In this document: positions 15,915 to 24,079 of the stretch, in pieces
How the letters are laid out: every line of letters starts with the position of its first letter
Numbering within the stretch: the stretch's first letter is position 1
Source of the DNA: JAAYYM01 sp964483155
Lineage (GTDB): Bacteria > Bacillota > Clostridia > Lachnospirales > Lachnospiraceae
Direction of reading: 5' to 3'
Assembly (NCBI GenBank): GCA_964483155.1
Contig: CAZAAC010000010.1
Coordinates: 1 to 63,196 of the forward strand
DNA length: 63,196 nucleotides
The notes under the pieces: model-generated
The model's input: the letters and a program-made list of their open reading frames with translations, nothing else
Database searches by the model: none
What the model was told of the DNA's origin: nothing
Position numbers and translations under genes: made by a program

Positions 15915-17087
15915 TTATTTCACTATTTTGGAAACATACTCTTCATAGTTCATCTTGAGCGCCATCTCAAGCTCATTTGAATCAGCTCGTGTTTCAATGA
16001 ATAAAAAAGCAAAGACGGGATATTTTTGAAAATCAATTTTTCTCAGCGCGAGGACTTTACTGAACCTTGCTGAAATGGCATTGTAATCAAAACTCTTTAT
16101 ATTTTCTGCTTGCAAGCCCTTTGGAAAATCGATTAGAACAAGACTAAACACCTTCCCGTCTTTGCCCTGTAAAATTTCATTCCATTCTGGCTCCTTATTT
16201 TTAAAATAGTATTCGTAAATATTAATCCCATAAGCGAAATATGCAATATCTGTAACGCACCAGCCTGCAAACCTCATAGGATTGAATTCAATAGGGGTAA
16301 CTTTACCCTCCTTGTCTATACGTACTTCCGCATGAATAGGGAAATTTGAAAGGCCAGCAATTGTACCGATTTTTTTTAGTGTATCTCTACACTTTTCTAA
16401 ATAATCTAAAATTATTTCCTTTGATGTATAATAAATTCTGTCGCTTACATCCGTGTCTGATGAAAATGGATGCTTTAGTATATTCAAAATAACAGGTTCC
16501 CCTGCAGAATTGTAATAGGCATCAATCGCGAACTCCTCCCCATCAATACATTCTTCTATTATAAATTTTGAAGAATTCATAACCTCCTTTGGATATAAAC
16601 CCTCTGCCATCTCAATATCCCGCATCAAAAGCGCTACGATTTCTGCCCATTCCGCATCACTTGTAACCTTATACACTCCAATACTAAAAAAACCGATTGC
16701 CGGCTTAATGATAAAAGGTTTTTTTAAACTGGTAATATCCAGCTTTTTAATGTCATTAAACTCTACTTCCTGAAAAATGAAATCGGGATACAATGGCTTG
16801 ATCATCTGTCTGAATTTCACTTTATCCTTACAAAAATCAATATGTTGGGGAATACTTGTGTGAGATAGATTTTCAATCATCCAGTTTATTGCATTCTCAG
16901 AATTGCAATAAAGTTTCAATGGATTCTGTTTTTCTGTCATAGAGAGAAATTCATCCTCAGCAAGCAAGTACAAATTCTGGCTTTGTGTAATGTCAGCAAT
17001 ATGTCCATTCTTTAAAACAGGTATTTTCAGATCTATAGCTGTTTTTTCTAAAAAATCCGATACATATGGTTTCTCTAATAGTAACAT
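15915..17087 (-). CDS. ATP-grasp domain protein of unknown substrate
   Basis: 390 residues; ATG 17087 follows GAGGAGTAATTT. An ATP-grasp fold spans about 100-310: KKPFIIKPAIGFFSIGVYKV (nucleotide-binding Lys loop), SSKFIIEECIDGEEFAIDAYY, and HAEVRIDKEGKVTPIEFNPMRFAGW (metal-binding Glu and Asn). Such enzymes join a carboxylate to an amine or thiol using ATP. The N-terminal 90 residues resemble no domain I know, and the usual GG-W motif of the peptide-ligase group is changed to MRFAGW. It is a single gene convergent with TspO and divergent from fetAB, so context gives no substrate. Confidence 0.75.
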   Translation of the reverse strand: MLLLEKPYVSDFLEKTAIDLKIPVLKNGHIADITQSQNLYLLAEDEFLSMTEKQNPLKLYCNSENAINWMIENLSHTSIPQHIDFCKDKVKFRQMIKPLYPDFIFQEVEFNDIKKLDITSLKKPFIIKPAIGFFSIGVYKVTSDAEWAEIVALLMRDIEMAEGLYPKEVMNSSKFIIEECIDGEEFAIDAYYNSAGEPVILNILKHPFSSDTDVSDRIYYTSKEIILDYLEKCRDTLKKIGTIAGLSNFPIHAEVRIDKEGKVTPIEFNPMRFAGWCVTDIAYFAYGINIYEYYFKNKEPEWNEILQGKDGKVFSLVLIDFPKGLQAENIKSFDYNAISARFSKVLALRKIDFQKYPVFAFLFIETRADSNELEMALKMNYEEYVSKIVK

Positions 17088-17248
17088 AAATTACTCCTCT
17101 TCATTCGTTCTGCCGTGACATTATCTTTAGGCATTCTATTGTATTTTTATAGTTCCTATGTTACGCTTTTATAATCAAAAACAATCCTGATTTTTGATAC
17201 GTTTTATGTTAACATAATTTTTTTTGCATGGCAAGGAGGTTTCTATCT

Positions 17249-17866
17249 TTGTTCTCTTTATCAAATGTGACATTTAAAAACCTTATTAAATATCCTAACA
17301 TAAATATTGTAGAAAACAGAGCTACCTTTATATGTGGAAAAAGCGGCTCTGGGAAAAGTACGCTTTTAAAGCTTTTTAATGCTTCTATTTCACCGGATAC
17401 GGGTGAAATCCTCTATCGTGAGAAGCCTATTACTGATTATGATACTATTCTATTACGAAGAGAAGTCATACTTGTATCGCAGAATGTTTTTTTATTTGAT
17501 AGTTCTATCAGAGACAACTTTATAGAGTTTTACCGTTACCGTGATCTTCCCACTCCTCTTGATCAATCGATTTCTCCGTTTCTTCGTTTGTGTCTAGCAG
17601 ACTTTTTGCTTGATACCAATTGCCACGAAATGTCGGGTGGAGAGCGTCAAAGAATCTTTATTGCAATCTGCATTTCTTTCCTGCCAAAGGTACTCATGCT
17701 GGATGAACCAACCTCCGCGCTGGATGAAGAAACAGCAGCTTCACTAATGGAAAATTTGAAACACTATTGCCATTTGCATAATATTACGCTTATTGTCATC
17801 ACGCATGATCGACTTCTTGCAGAAAAATTTGCAGATGACTTAATTCTTCTTGATTCGGAGGTGTAG
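17249..17866 (+). CDS. fetA: ABC exporter ATP-binding protein FetA
   Basis: 205 residues from TTG 17249, nine bases after AAGGAGG; the upstream in-frame ATG 17228 would put this ribosome binding site inside the gene. Walker A GKSGSGKST, Q-loop LVSQNVF, signature MSGGERQR, Walker B VLMLDEP and switch His in VITHDR are all present. It is a short ATPase of the FetA/YbbL group that pairs with the FetB membrane protein in iron export and peroxide resistance. The permease gene starts 3 nt after its stop. Confidence 0.85.
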   Translation: MFSLSNVTFKNLIKYPNINIVENRATFICGKSGSGKSTLLKLFNASISPDTGEILYREKPITDYDTILLRREVILVSQNVFLFDSSIRDNFIEFYRYRDLPTPLDQSISPFLRLCLADFLLDTNCHEMSGGERQRIFIAICISFLPKVLMLDEPTSALDEETAASLMENLKHYCHLHNITLIVITHDRLLAEKFADDLILLDSEV

Positions 17867-17869
17867 TGC

Positions 17870-18643
17870 ATGAATAATGTAATTGCTTTGAATCTCTGGC
17901 AATTTGGAGCAGTATATCTGTTATTGCTTATTGTACTTTTTATAATGAAAAAGTGTAAAATCAATCAGACGAAACTATTGATTGTCGGAAGCATCCGCAT
18001 GACACTTCAGCTGATTCTCGCTGGTCTCGTACTGACTTATATTTTCAAAAATCCACATCCCATATTTGTTATGCTTTATCTTTCTGCAATGATGGCAATG
18101 GCTATTTACACTGTACTATCAAGAAATAGAGGTATCAACAGACGTTTCAGTCTGATTGTTTCTCTATCCCTCATTTTGACAGGACTTCTCGTTATTTCTT
18201 TCTTTATATTAGGGGTTGTAGGGGTGAGCTTTTTCAATCCGCAATATACAATCCCCATTAGTGGTATGATTATGGGAAATTCAATGACCGGTGTCAGTCT
18301 GGGTTTGAAAACATTTAATGAAACCATAAAATTGCAAAAATCAAAAATTGATACACTCATCAATATTGGTGCAACACCAGCCAGCATACTACTTCCCTTG
18401 GTAAACAAATCACTTGAAACCGCACTTCTTCCAACCCTTTACTCCATGCTCGGCATGGGCATTATCTCTCTACCTGGTATGATGACAGGACAGATTTTAT
18501 CAGGCACACTGCCAACCACCGCTATCCTATACCAGATTGCTATAATGATTGCTATAACCACAGTCACCTGTCTTGCCGTTTTCTGTTCTCTGTTTTTTGG
18601 ATACAGAACTCTTTATAATTCAAATAATCAAATGCTGCTCTAA
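17870..18643 (+). CDS. fetB: ABC exporter permease FetB (UPF0014)
   Basis: 257 residues with about seven hydrophobic segments. Family marks: IPISGMIMGNSMTGVSLGLKTF in the middle, the coupling segment LINIGATPASILLP, and LPGMMTGQILSGT near the end. FetAB exports iron and lowers oxidative damage in E. coli; the role here is inferred from family. It is translated with fetA (3-nt gap) and precedes the broken GH3 gene by 23 nt. Confidence 0.87.
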   Translation: MNNVIALNLWQFGAVYLLLLIVLFIMKKCKINQTKLLIVGSIRMTLQLILAGLVLTYIFKNPHPIFVMLYLSAMMAMAIYTVLSRNRGINRRFSLIVSLSLILTGLLVISFFILGVVGVSFFNPQYTIPISGMIMGNSMTGVSLGLKTFNETIKLQKSKIDTLINIGATPASILLPLVNKSLETALLPTLYSMLGMGIISLPGMMTGQILSGTLPTTAILYQIAIMIAITTVTCLAVFCSLFFGYRTLYNSNNQMLL

Positions 18644-18666
18644 CTTGTAATGCAGAAAGGAATCTT

Positions 18667-20461
18667 ATGAAAAAAAGTATCATTCCGCTTACTGTAACCA
18701 TCCTAGCCAGCGGCATAGTTTTAATAATGACTGCCTGTGGCAGTTCTCCGCAAAAAACAATGGCTGAAAAAGATTCTGCTACTATCCTCGCTAATATGAC
18801 TATTGAGGAAAAAGTGGGCCAAATGTTACAGCCTGCCGTCTATAATATCAGTCCTGCTGATATGAAGCATTATCAATTTGGTTCCTTGCTCAGCTATTCA
18901 CCTGATATGGATCAGACACAGGCAGGATGGTCTTCAACGGTTTCACATTGGCAGGATATAGCACTTAACTCAAATGGTGTACCTTATATTTTCGGAAATG
19001 ATGCTGTACATGGCGTAAATGTATGCACAGATGCTGTTATTTTTCCTCATAATATTGGAATTGGTGCTGCGAATAATTTGGAACTTACTTATAAAATGGG
19101 AGCAGCTGTTGCTGACGAGCTGAAACTCACTGGGATGCTATGGAATTTTTCACCCTGTCTGGCTGTTGCTTCCGATCCCCGATGCGGCCGAACCTATGAA
19201 AGCTACTCCTCAAATCCACAGATCGTATCAAAGCTAGGCGAAGCTTATACAAAGGGTCAGCTGGAAAATGGAGTGATTCCCACCGCAAAACATTATGTTG
19301 GTGATGGAAGCATAACATATGGAACTGGTGAGGATCATAATCTGATTGACAGAGGAGATGCCTCTCTAGATGAAAACCAGCTAGATGCACTGCTAAATGT
19401 TTATCGGGTGCAAATTGCTGCGGGTGTCCCAACTATTATGATTAGCCACAGCAGTGTGAATGGCATAAAAATGCATGCACATAANNNNNNNNNNGGATGT
19501 CCTAAAAGGTGAATTAGGTTTTTCAGGCGTAGTCATTAGTGACTGGGAATCTATTCATCATATACCAGGCAGTGCTTATGAGTAGGTTGTTCAATCTGTC
19601 AATGCAGGTATTGATATGTTTATGGAGGCGGATAGTTATGCAACGACCTATGGCTCTATACTAAAAGCTGTTGATAATGGTGATATCTCCATGGAAAGAA
19701 TTGATGATGCAGTACTTAGAATACTAACTCTAAAAGAAAATTATGGATTATTTGAGGATCCTTATCTAACAACAGTAAAAAGCAATTATAAGGAAATGGG
19801 CAGTGCGGCGTGCCGTGATATTGCCCGACAGTTAGTGGAGGAAAGTCTCGTCCTTTTGAAGAACGATAATGCTATCCTCCCCATAAAAAAGGGGACAAGT
19901 ATCTACGTTACTGGTCCGGCCGCAGATGATACAGGTGTGCAATGTGGTGGGTGGACCTTTCAGTGGCAGGGTGGAATGGATCATGGAAGAAAATATGTTG
20001 CAACAGCCACAACTATTTTAGAAGGACTTAGGGATATAACGGATGATTGTGGTATTATCATCATTACAGATCCCGAAAAAGCTGATACAGCAGATCTTAC
20101 TCTCTTATGTATCGGAGAAAAACCCTATGCTGAATGGGAAGGCGACACCGCAGATCTCAGTATTACTGGTGCCTTGGCTCTTGCAGAAAATGAATCTGCC
20201 ATAGCAAAGGCTAAGGAAATTGGAAATCCTACCATTACTCTCCTAATTGCTGGCAGAAATGTAATTTATGATACATACGAAGAAGACTGGGATGGCATCG
20301 TCATGTGTTATCTGCCGGGAAGTGAGGCAGACGGAATCGCAAATGTAATTACAGGAAAAAGTATATTTAAGGGAAAGCTTGCAATGCCATATTACCATAC
20401 TACGTCTGATATTGAAAAAAACATCTTTAAATATGAGGTCGGTTATGGGTTGGAATACTAA
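18667..20461 (+). pseudogene. GH3 beta-glucosidase-type lipoprotein, broken by a nonsense codon and an assembly gap
   Basis: The frame starts at ATG 18667 with a lipoprotein signal (MTAC, Cys 24) and the GH3 N-terminal barrel (LANMTIEEKVGQMLQPA, FGNDAVHGVN, TAKHYVGDG). A 10-N gap cuts it at 19485; sequence resumes in another frame with DVLKGELGFSGVVISDWESIHHI, which holds the nucleophile Asp of ISDW. An in-frame TAG at 19583-19585 stands where relatives have Gln (AYE-stop-VVQSVNAGIDMF; CAG to TAG), then the reading continues through the alpha/beta sandwich domain (VEESLVLLKNDNAILPIKKG) to KYEVGYGLEY at 20461. The frame change across the gap is explained by the arbitrary gap size; the TAG is a true defect or a sequencing error. 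It would otherwise be an exported glucosidase. Confidence 0.85.
19485..19494. other. assembly gap (10 N) inside the GH3 gene
   Basis: Fixed-size placeholder. By comparison with GH3 relatives, about four or five residues (KxYLLT-like) are missing between ...KMHAH and DVLKGEL, so the true gap is close to 12 bases. Confidence 0.93.
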
Positions 20462-21107
20462 ATGGCTGTTGATAGTATTTTGCTTTTCCAATCCTTTTAA
20501 TCGTCTTATTTTGAATTAACCTACCAACTACTCTGTAAACAAAAGGATTCATTATTGACTTGGATACGATTTGAAATGCATCATTGCTTATCGAGACGTT
20601 TTTATCAACCTGGATAGCTAACCTATCTAAAAAATCCCGCACTCTCTTATAGGACTTTCCTGCTTCATTAAAATCCTTACCATCAATTAGTGTTCCCGGC
20701 GCTACTGCAATCGCACCTTCCCACAAAAAATCCATTTCTGATGCAAATAGTTTACATTGTCCAATCGCACAATGATGTGCCTCTATTTCTGCAAAACCGC
20801 TATTACTAATTACCATTACCTTTCTCGTCTTTTTTATTAAAAGATTCTGGTTCTCTCGCAGTAATTCAAAAATCTGAATAACCAATCCTGGAACTGCATT
20901 TTGATAGATTGGTAGAGAAATAATTATATAATCTGCTTGATTAAATAATGCTATAACATTTTCAGGATTTCTGATTTCTTTTCTTAAAAGAATCTGCTTT
21001 TGGTCACATTGATCAGAAAATTTTTCACTTACATAATCTGCAATCGATTCTGAATTTCCTTTTTTATTTTTTGGACTCCCTACAATAACTAAAACATTCT
21101 TCTTCAT
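20427..21107 (-). CDS. flavodoxin-like NAD(P)H-dependent oxidoreductase
   Basis: 226 residues with a flavodoxin-fold start (KNVLVIVGSPKNKKGNSESIADYV), a phosphate-binding SPKNKKGNS loop, and ADYIIISLPIYQNAVPGLV, the family's FMN-isoalloxazine loop. The C-terminal 60 residues are not typical of small FMN reductases and are basic. It starts immediately after the stop of the preceding flavoprotein gene and overlaps the end of the GH3 gene by 35 nt on the other strand. Part of a PadR-controlled operon; substrate unknown, quinone or nitro compounds likely. Confidence 0.75.
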   Translation of the reverse strand: MKKNVLVIVGSPKNKKGNSESIADYVSEKFSDQCDQKQILLRKEIRNPENVIALFNQADYIIISLPIYQNAVPGLVIQIFELLRENQNLLIKKTRKVMVISNSGFAEIEAHHCAIGQCKLFASEMDFLWEGAIAVAPGTLIDGKDFNEAGKSYKRVRDFLDRLAIQVDKNVSISNDAFQIVSKSIMNPFVYRVVGRLIQNKTIKRIGKAKYYQQPFSIPTHNRPHI

Positions 21108-21671
21108 CTATTTCATACCTCCCAAAATCAAACGATACACATCCTCAATAGAAGGGTCTCCTGAAATGACGTTTACTTTTGTACTTTCACACACTTGTGC
21201 TAAATTGCAGTTTTGAAAGAAATCCTTAAATAATTCCACATTTTCCGATTTACCTGTATCGCTGAAACCAATTACAATTAAAGTGGGATATTGCTCATAA
21301 CGCCCTTTCATCATACTCCTATCTGAATTTTTTATTTGAATCGGTAAAAACAACGGTTCTGTTCGATCTAAAAAATTTTTCAACTGCGAATTACAGCATC
21401 CGAATTGAACTGAAGTTAGCATCAATACAACCTTACTTGTCATAAAGCTCCGCAGTATTTCGTTTTGTCCATCATCTTTAATGCATTGTCCAGGATTTAT
21501 GGATTGGCAATAATCGCATCCTGTACAACCTCTTATGTCTTGCTGCTTAAGATCAAACCAAGAAACCGTGTGGTTGATTTTGTTTTCATAAAATAGCATT
21601 TTACTTTTTTCAACAAGCTCACCATATCTCCCCTTCGCAGTATCACAAGTATTAATCACTGTATATTCCAT
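21108..21671 (-). CDS. flavodoxin-fold protein with Cys-rich loop (iron-sulfur flavoprotein-like)
   Basis: 187 residues from ATG 21671, one base after the PadR gene's stop; GGGGGGAGA lies upstream. It has DIRGCTGCDYCQ and GQCIKDDGQNEI, the CxxCxxC pattern of NADPH-dependent FMN reductases and iron-sulfur flavoproteins, and LMLTSVQFGCCNSQLKNFLDRTEPL for flavin binding. It probably works with the next gene's product. The operon order PadR, flavoprotein, oxidoreductase suggests a response to a toxic small molecule. Confidence 0.78.
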   Translation of the reverse strand: MEYTVINTCDTAKGRYGELVEKSKMLFYENKINHTVSWFDLKQQDIRGCTGCDYCQSINPGQCIKDDGQNEILRSFMTSKVVLMLTSVQFGCCNSQLKNFLDRTEPLFLPIQIKNSDRSMMKGRYEQYPTLIVIGFSDTGKSENVELFKDFFQNCNLAQVCESTKVNVISGDPSIEDVYRLILGGMK

Positions 21672-21672
21672 A

Positions 21673-22275
21673 CTAATTTTTTCTCCCCCCATCACTATTG
21701 CGCTTTTCGTCTAACCCTTTCTTTATCCCCTTCGATGTCTCTATCTTTTGAATGCACGCCTTGCACCAAGTCGAAATAAAGTCTTCCTGCATGATTCCAT
21801 AATCAGCTGTTAATGACCAAAAAATCGCTTCGTCAGCCATATCTTCTGCAAGAAAATGATTTTCCACAATATGTTTTTCTTGTTCTTTATAAATCAGGAT
21901 CTTTTCTTGCGAAGCTTGCAATAACTCTTCTAGTTGAGTAACAACTTGCTCCTTCGAAATATTCGAGCTAAAAAACAGTCTAACAAGCATCTCACTCCGA
22001 AATGTATCTCTTTTGAAATCACCATTAAGCCAGTTAATCAACTCTTCTTTGCCCAAACTTGTAATCGTATACTTTTTAGCATTTGGTAATAAATCCTGCT
22101 GAATAAATTCCACATCGAGCAACCCTTCCTCATACATTTGATTTAAGGTGGGATATATTTGGCTCAGACTGGCATTCCAAAAGTTCCCTATTGATTGGTC
22201 GAAATATTTTTTCAATTGGTATCCTGTCATGCTTTGATAATTAAGAAACCCTAGTAATGCATATTTTAATGACAT
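21673..22275 (-). CDS. PadR-family transcriptional regulator
   Basis: 200 residues with the classic start MSLKYALLGFLNYQSMTGYQLKKYFDQ, wing region SLSQIYPTLNQMYEEGLL, and a C-terminal coiled-coil dimerisation domain (QLEELLQASQEKILIYKEQEKH), which puts it in the longer PadR-s2 group. It heads the two-gene flavoprotein operon and is the likely repressor of its own promoter, which carries palindromes at 22331-22350. Confidence 0.9.
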   Translation of the reverse strand: MSLKYALLGFLNYQSMTGYQLKKYFDQSIGNFWNASLSQIYPTLNQMYEEGLLDVEFIQQDLLPNAKKYTITSLGKEELINWLNGDFKRDTFRSEMLVRLFFSSNISKEQVVTQLEELLQASQEKILIYKEQEKHIVENHFLAEDMADEAIFWSLTADYGIMQEDFISTWCKACIQKIETSKGIKKGLDEKRNSDGGRKN

Positions 22276-22330
22276 ATTTTTCTCCTATAATATTTATTGT
22301 TCATTAATTTCTAATCATTTAAATAGCAAT

Positions 22331-22397
22331 ATATATAAGTAGTTATATATATCATTGATTATATATCATTATATACGTATTTTTGATTGTATGTCAA
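22331..22397 (-). promoter_or_regulatory. promoter and palindromic operator of the PadR operon
   Basis: Minus strand: -35 TTGACA (22392-22397), 18-bp spacer, -10 TATAAT (22368-22373). Downstream, at 22331-22350, ATATATAA-GTAG-TTATATAT is a perfect 8-bp inverted repeat placed to block early elongation, as PadR sites often are. Confidence 0.65.
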
Positions 22398-22444
22398 CAA
22401 AAAATGTCATTGCAAATATCATTGTTGATTATATGATAGCAAGA

Positions 22445-22474
22445 AGAAGGAGGCTGCCACAGCAACCTCCTTCT
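22445..22474 (-). terminator. terminator downstream of hsp20
   Basis: A 13-bp stem AGAAGGAGGTTGC / GCAGCCTCCTTCT with one mismatch and a 4-nt loop, followed on the minus strand by TCTTGC. It ends the hsp20 transcript about 70 nt past its stop. Confidence 0.75.
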
Positions 22475-22541
22475 CTAATTTTACTCTGATTCAAATAATA
22501 TTTCTGTTACACTAAAATGAGAAATTACATCAATTCTCCGA

Positions 22542-22991
22542 TTACTCAATTGGAATATATCTGTCCGTGGTAACTGCTTTCACTTCCTTCTTCGGAATAC
22601 TAAGTGTTAGCATTCCATCCTCAAACTTCGCCTTAATTTCTTCTTCCGTTACATCTTCACCTACAAAGAAGGTTCTGGAACACTGTCCTGTATATCTCTC
22701 TCTTCGGATATAGTTGCCCTCTTTATCTTTTTCATCCTTATTCATATTACTTGTTGCACTGATTGTCAGATAGCCTTCTTTTAGCTGCGCCTTGACATCT
22801 TCTTTTTTTACGCCGGGAAGTTCCATATCAACTAGATAATTTCCGTCTTGCTCTCTTACATCAGTCTTCATCATACCTTTTTCATCCTTACCCCAAGATG
22901 GAAATCTGCTGTCCTCCCAAAAACTTTTCAAAGGAAAATTCTTCATCCAGCTATCAAATAGACTTTCTTCTAAAATACTTGGCATCATCAT
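22542..22991 (-). CDS. Hsp20/alpha-crystallin small heat-shock protein
   Basis: 149 residues, preceded by AGGAGGAGTGATCT. N-terminal region (1-45) rich in Phe and Trp, then the alpha-crystallin domain (DVREQDGNYLVDMELPGVKKEDVKAQL...) and the C-terminal I-x-I tail (YIPIE) used for oligomer assembly. An ATP-independent holdase in the cytoplasm. It stands alone under a CIRCE-controlled promoter, so HrcA represses it. Confidence 0.96.
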   Translation of the reverse strand: MMMPSILEESLFDSWMKNFPLKSFWEDSRFPSWGKDEKGMMKTDVREQDGNYLVDMELPGVKKEDVKAQLKEGYLTISATSNMNKDEKDKEGNYIRRERYTGQCSRTFFVGEDVTEEEIKAKFEDGMLTLSIPKKEVKAVTTDRYIPIE

Positions 22992-23037
22992 AGATCACTC
23001 CTCCTTAGTGATAAATTGTTTTACTTGTTCTATGTAT

Positions 23038-23080
23038 AATATAACACCTATTATTAGCACTGTCAATCTATGAGTGCTAA
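23038..23080 (-). promoter_or_regulatory. hsp20 promoter with CIRCE operator
   Basis: CIRCE at 23054-23080: TTAGCACTG-N9-GAGTGCTAA, one mismatch from the consensus TTAGCACTC-N9-GAGTGCTAA. The -35 TTGACA (23061-23066, minus strand) lies inside it; the -10 TATATT is at 23038-23043 with a 17-bp spacer. HrcA binding would directly cover the -35. Confidence 0.92.
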
Positions 23081-23205
23081 TTTTTATTTTTTTTTTAGAA
23101 TTAAGTAATGCCCTCTATTTCTTTCAATAATATCTTTATACCATCAGAGGTTAATGATATAATTTGTTTGTATTTATTAAAAGATAAAAGTAAATGGAGA
23201 TTACT

Positions 23206-24060
23206 ATGCTATATTTGGATAGCTTTCAGTTTGCAGACAGAGATTTTGAAGACAACTTTTTCTTTGCTATGAGAAGAACATGTTACGATACATTTTATCC
23301 ATTTAGGTTATTTTCAGAAATGGGTTGGGAAAGAGTAGATTTTGAACCCATCACAATATTCTATGGTAGCAATGGTTCTGGTAAATCAACAGCTCTTAAT
23401 GTTATCGCTGAAAAGATAGGTGCAGAAAGAGAGACCGCATATAATAGATCTAATTTCTTTGAAGACTATGTTGAAAACTGTTGTGCAAATTTTACAAATG
23501 AACCCTTTGTTAATAACTGTATCATTACAAGCGATGGCGTCTTTGACTGTATGCTTGATATTAGAAATATAAATAATCGAATCGACGGAAAAAGAGAGGA
23601 CTTGTTTGACGACTATATGGAATTAAAATATAGCCACTTTCAGTTAGAGACACTGAATGATATTGAAAAGTTAAAGAAATCAAATCTGGCAAAAAGAAAG
23701 TCGCAGTCTCAATTTGTCAGAAACAATTTAGTAAATAATGTGCGCGAATATTCTAATGGAGAAAGTGCTTTCCAGTACTTCATCAAGAAAATTGATGAAA
23801 ATGGAATTTATATCTTAGATGAACCTGAAAACAGTCTTTCTCCGGAAAGACAATTAGAATTAGTGAAATATATTGCGAATGCTGCCAGATATTTTAACTG
23901 TCAGTTTATTATCTCAACACATTCGCCTTTTATATTATCCATTGATGGCGCAAAAATATATGATTTGGACGCAAATCCGGTTGCTATCAGAAAATGGACT
24001 TCGCTCGAAAACATAAAAATCTATCATGATTTTTTTAAGGAACATGAAGAAGAGTTTTGA
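23206..24060 (+). CDS. AAA-family ATPase (ABC-type, OLD/RecF-like)
   Basis: 284 residues from ATG 23206, six bases after GGAG. Walker A YGSNGSGKST near 53-62, Walker B IYILDEPENSLSPERQ near 200-215, and the H-loop ISTHSPFIL near 240. The ATPase head is not interrupted by a long coiled coil, and no nuclease domain is fused. An extended -10 (TGATATAAT, 23155-23163) lies upstream. Single-gene ATPases of this type (DUF3696/AAA_21-like) often have defence or regulatory roles, but no partner is adjacent, so the role is unknown. Confidence 0.85.
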   Translation: MLYLDSFQFADRDFEDNFFFAMRRTCYDTFYPFRLFSEMGWERVDFEPITIFYGSNGSGKSTALNVIAEKIGAERETAYNRSNFFEDYVENCCANFTNEPFVNNCIITSDGVFDCMLDIRNINNRIDGKREDLFDDYMELKYSHFQLETLNDIEKLKKSNLAKRKSQSQFVRNNLVNNVREYSNGESAFQYFIKKIDENGIYILDEPENSLSPERQLELVKYIANAARYFNCQFIISTHSPFILSIDGAKIYDLDANPVAIRKWTSLENIKIYHDFFKEHEEEF

Positions 24061-24079
24061 AAGCAAAGCCATTTTCCGC

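Noticed and set aside
22321..22400. AT-rich repeat or origin-like unwinding element
   Set aside because: The ATATAT tracts are accounted for by a PadR promoter with a palindromic operator; there are no DnaA-box clusters.
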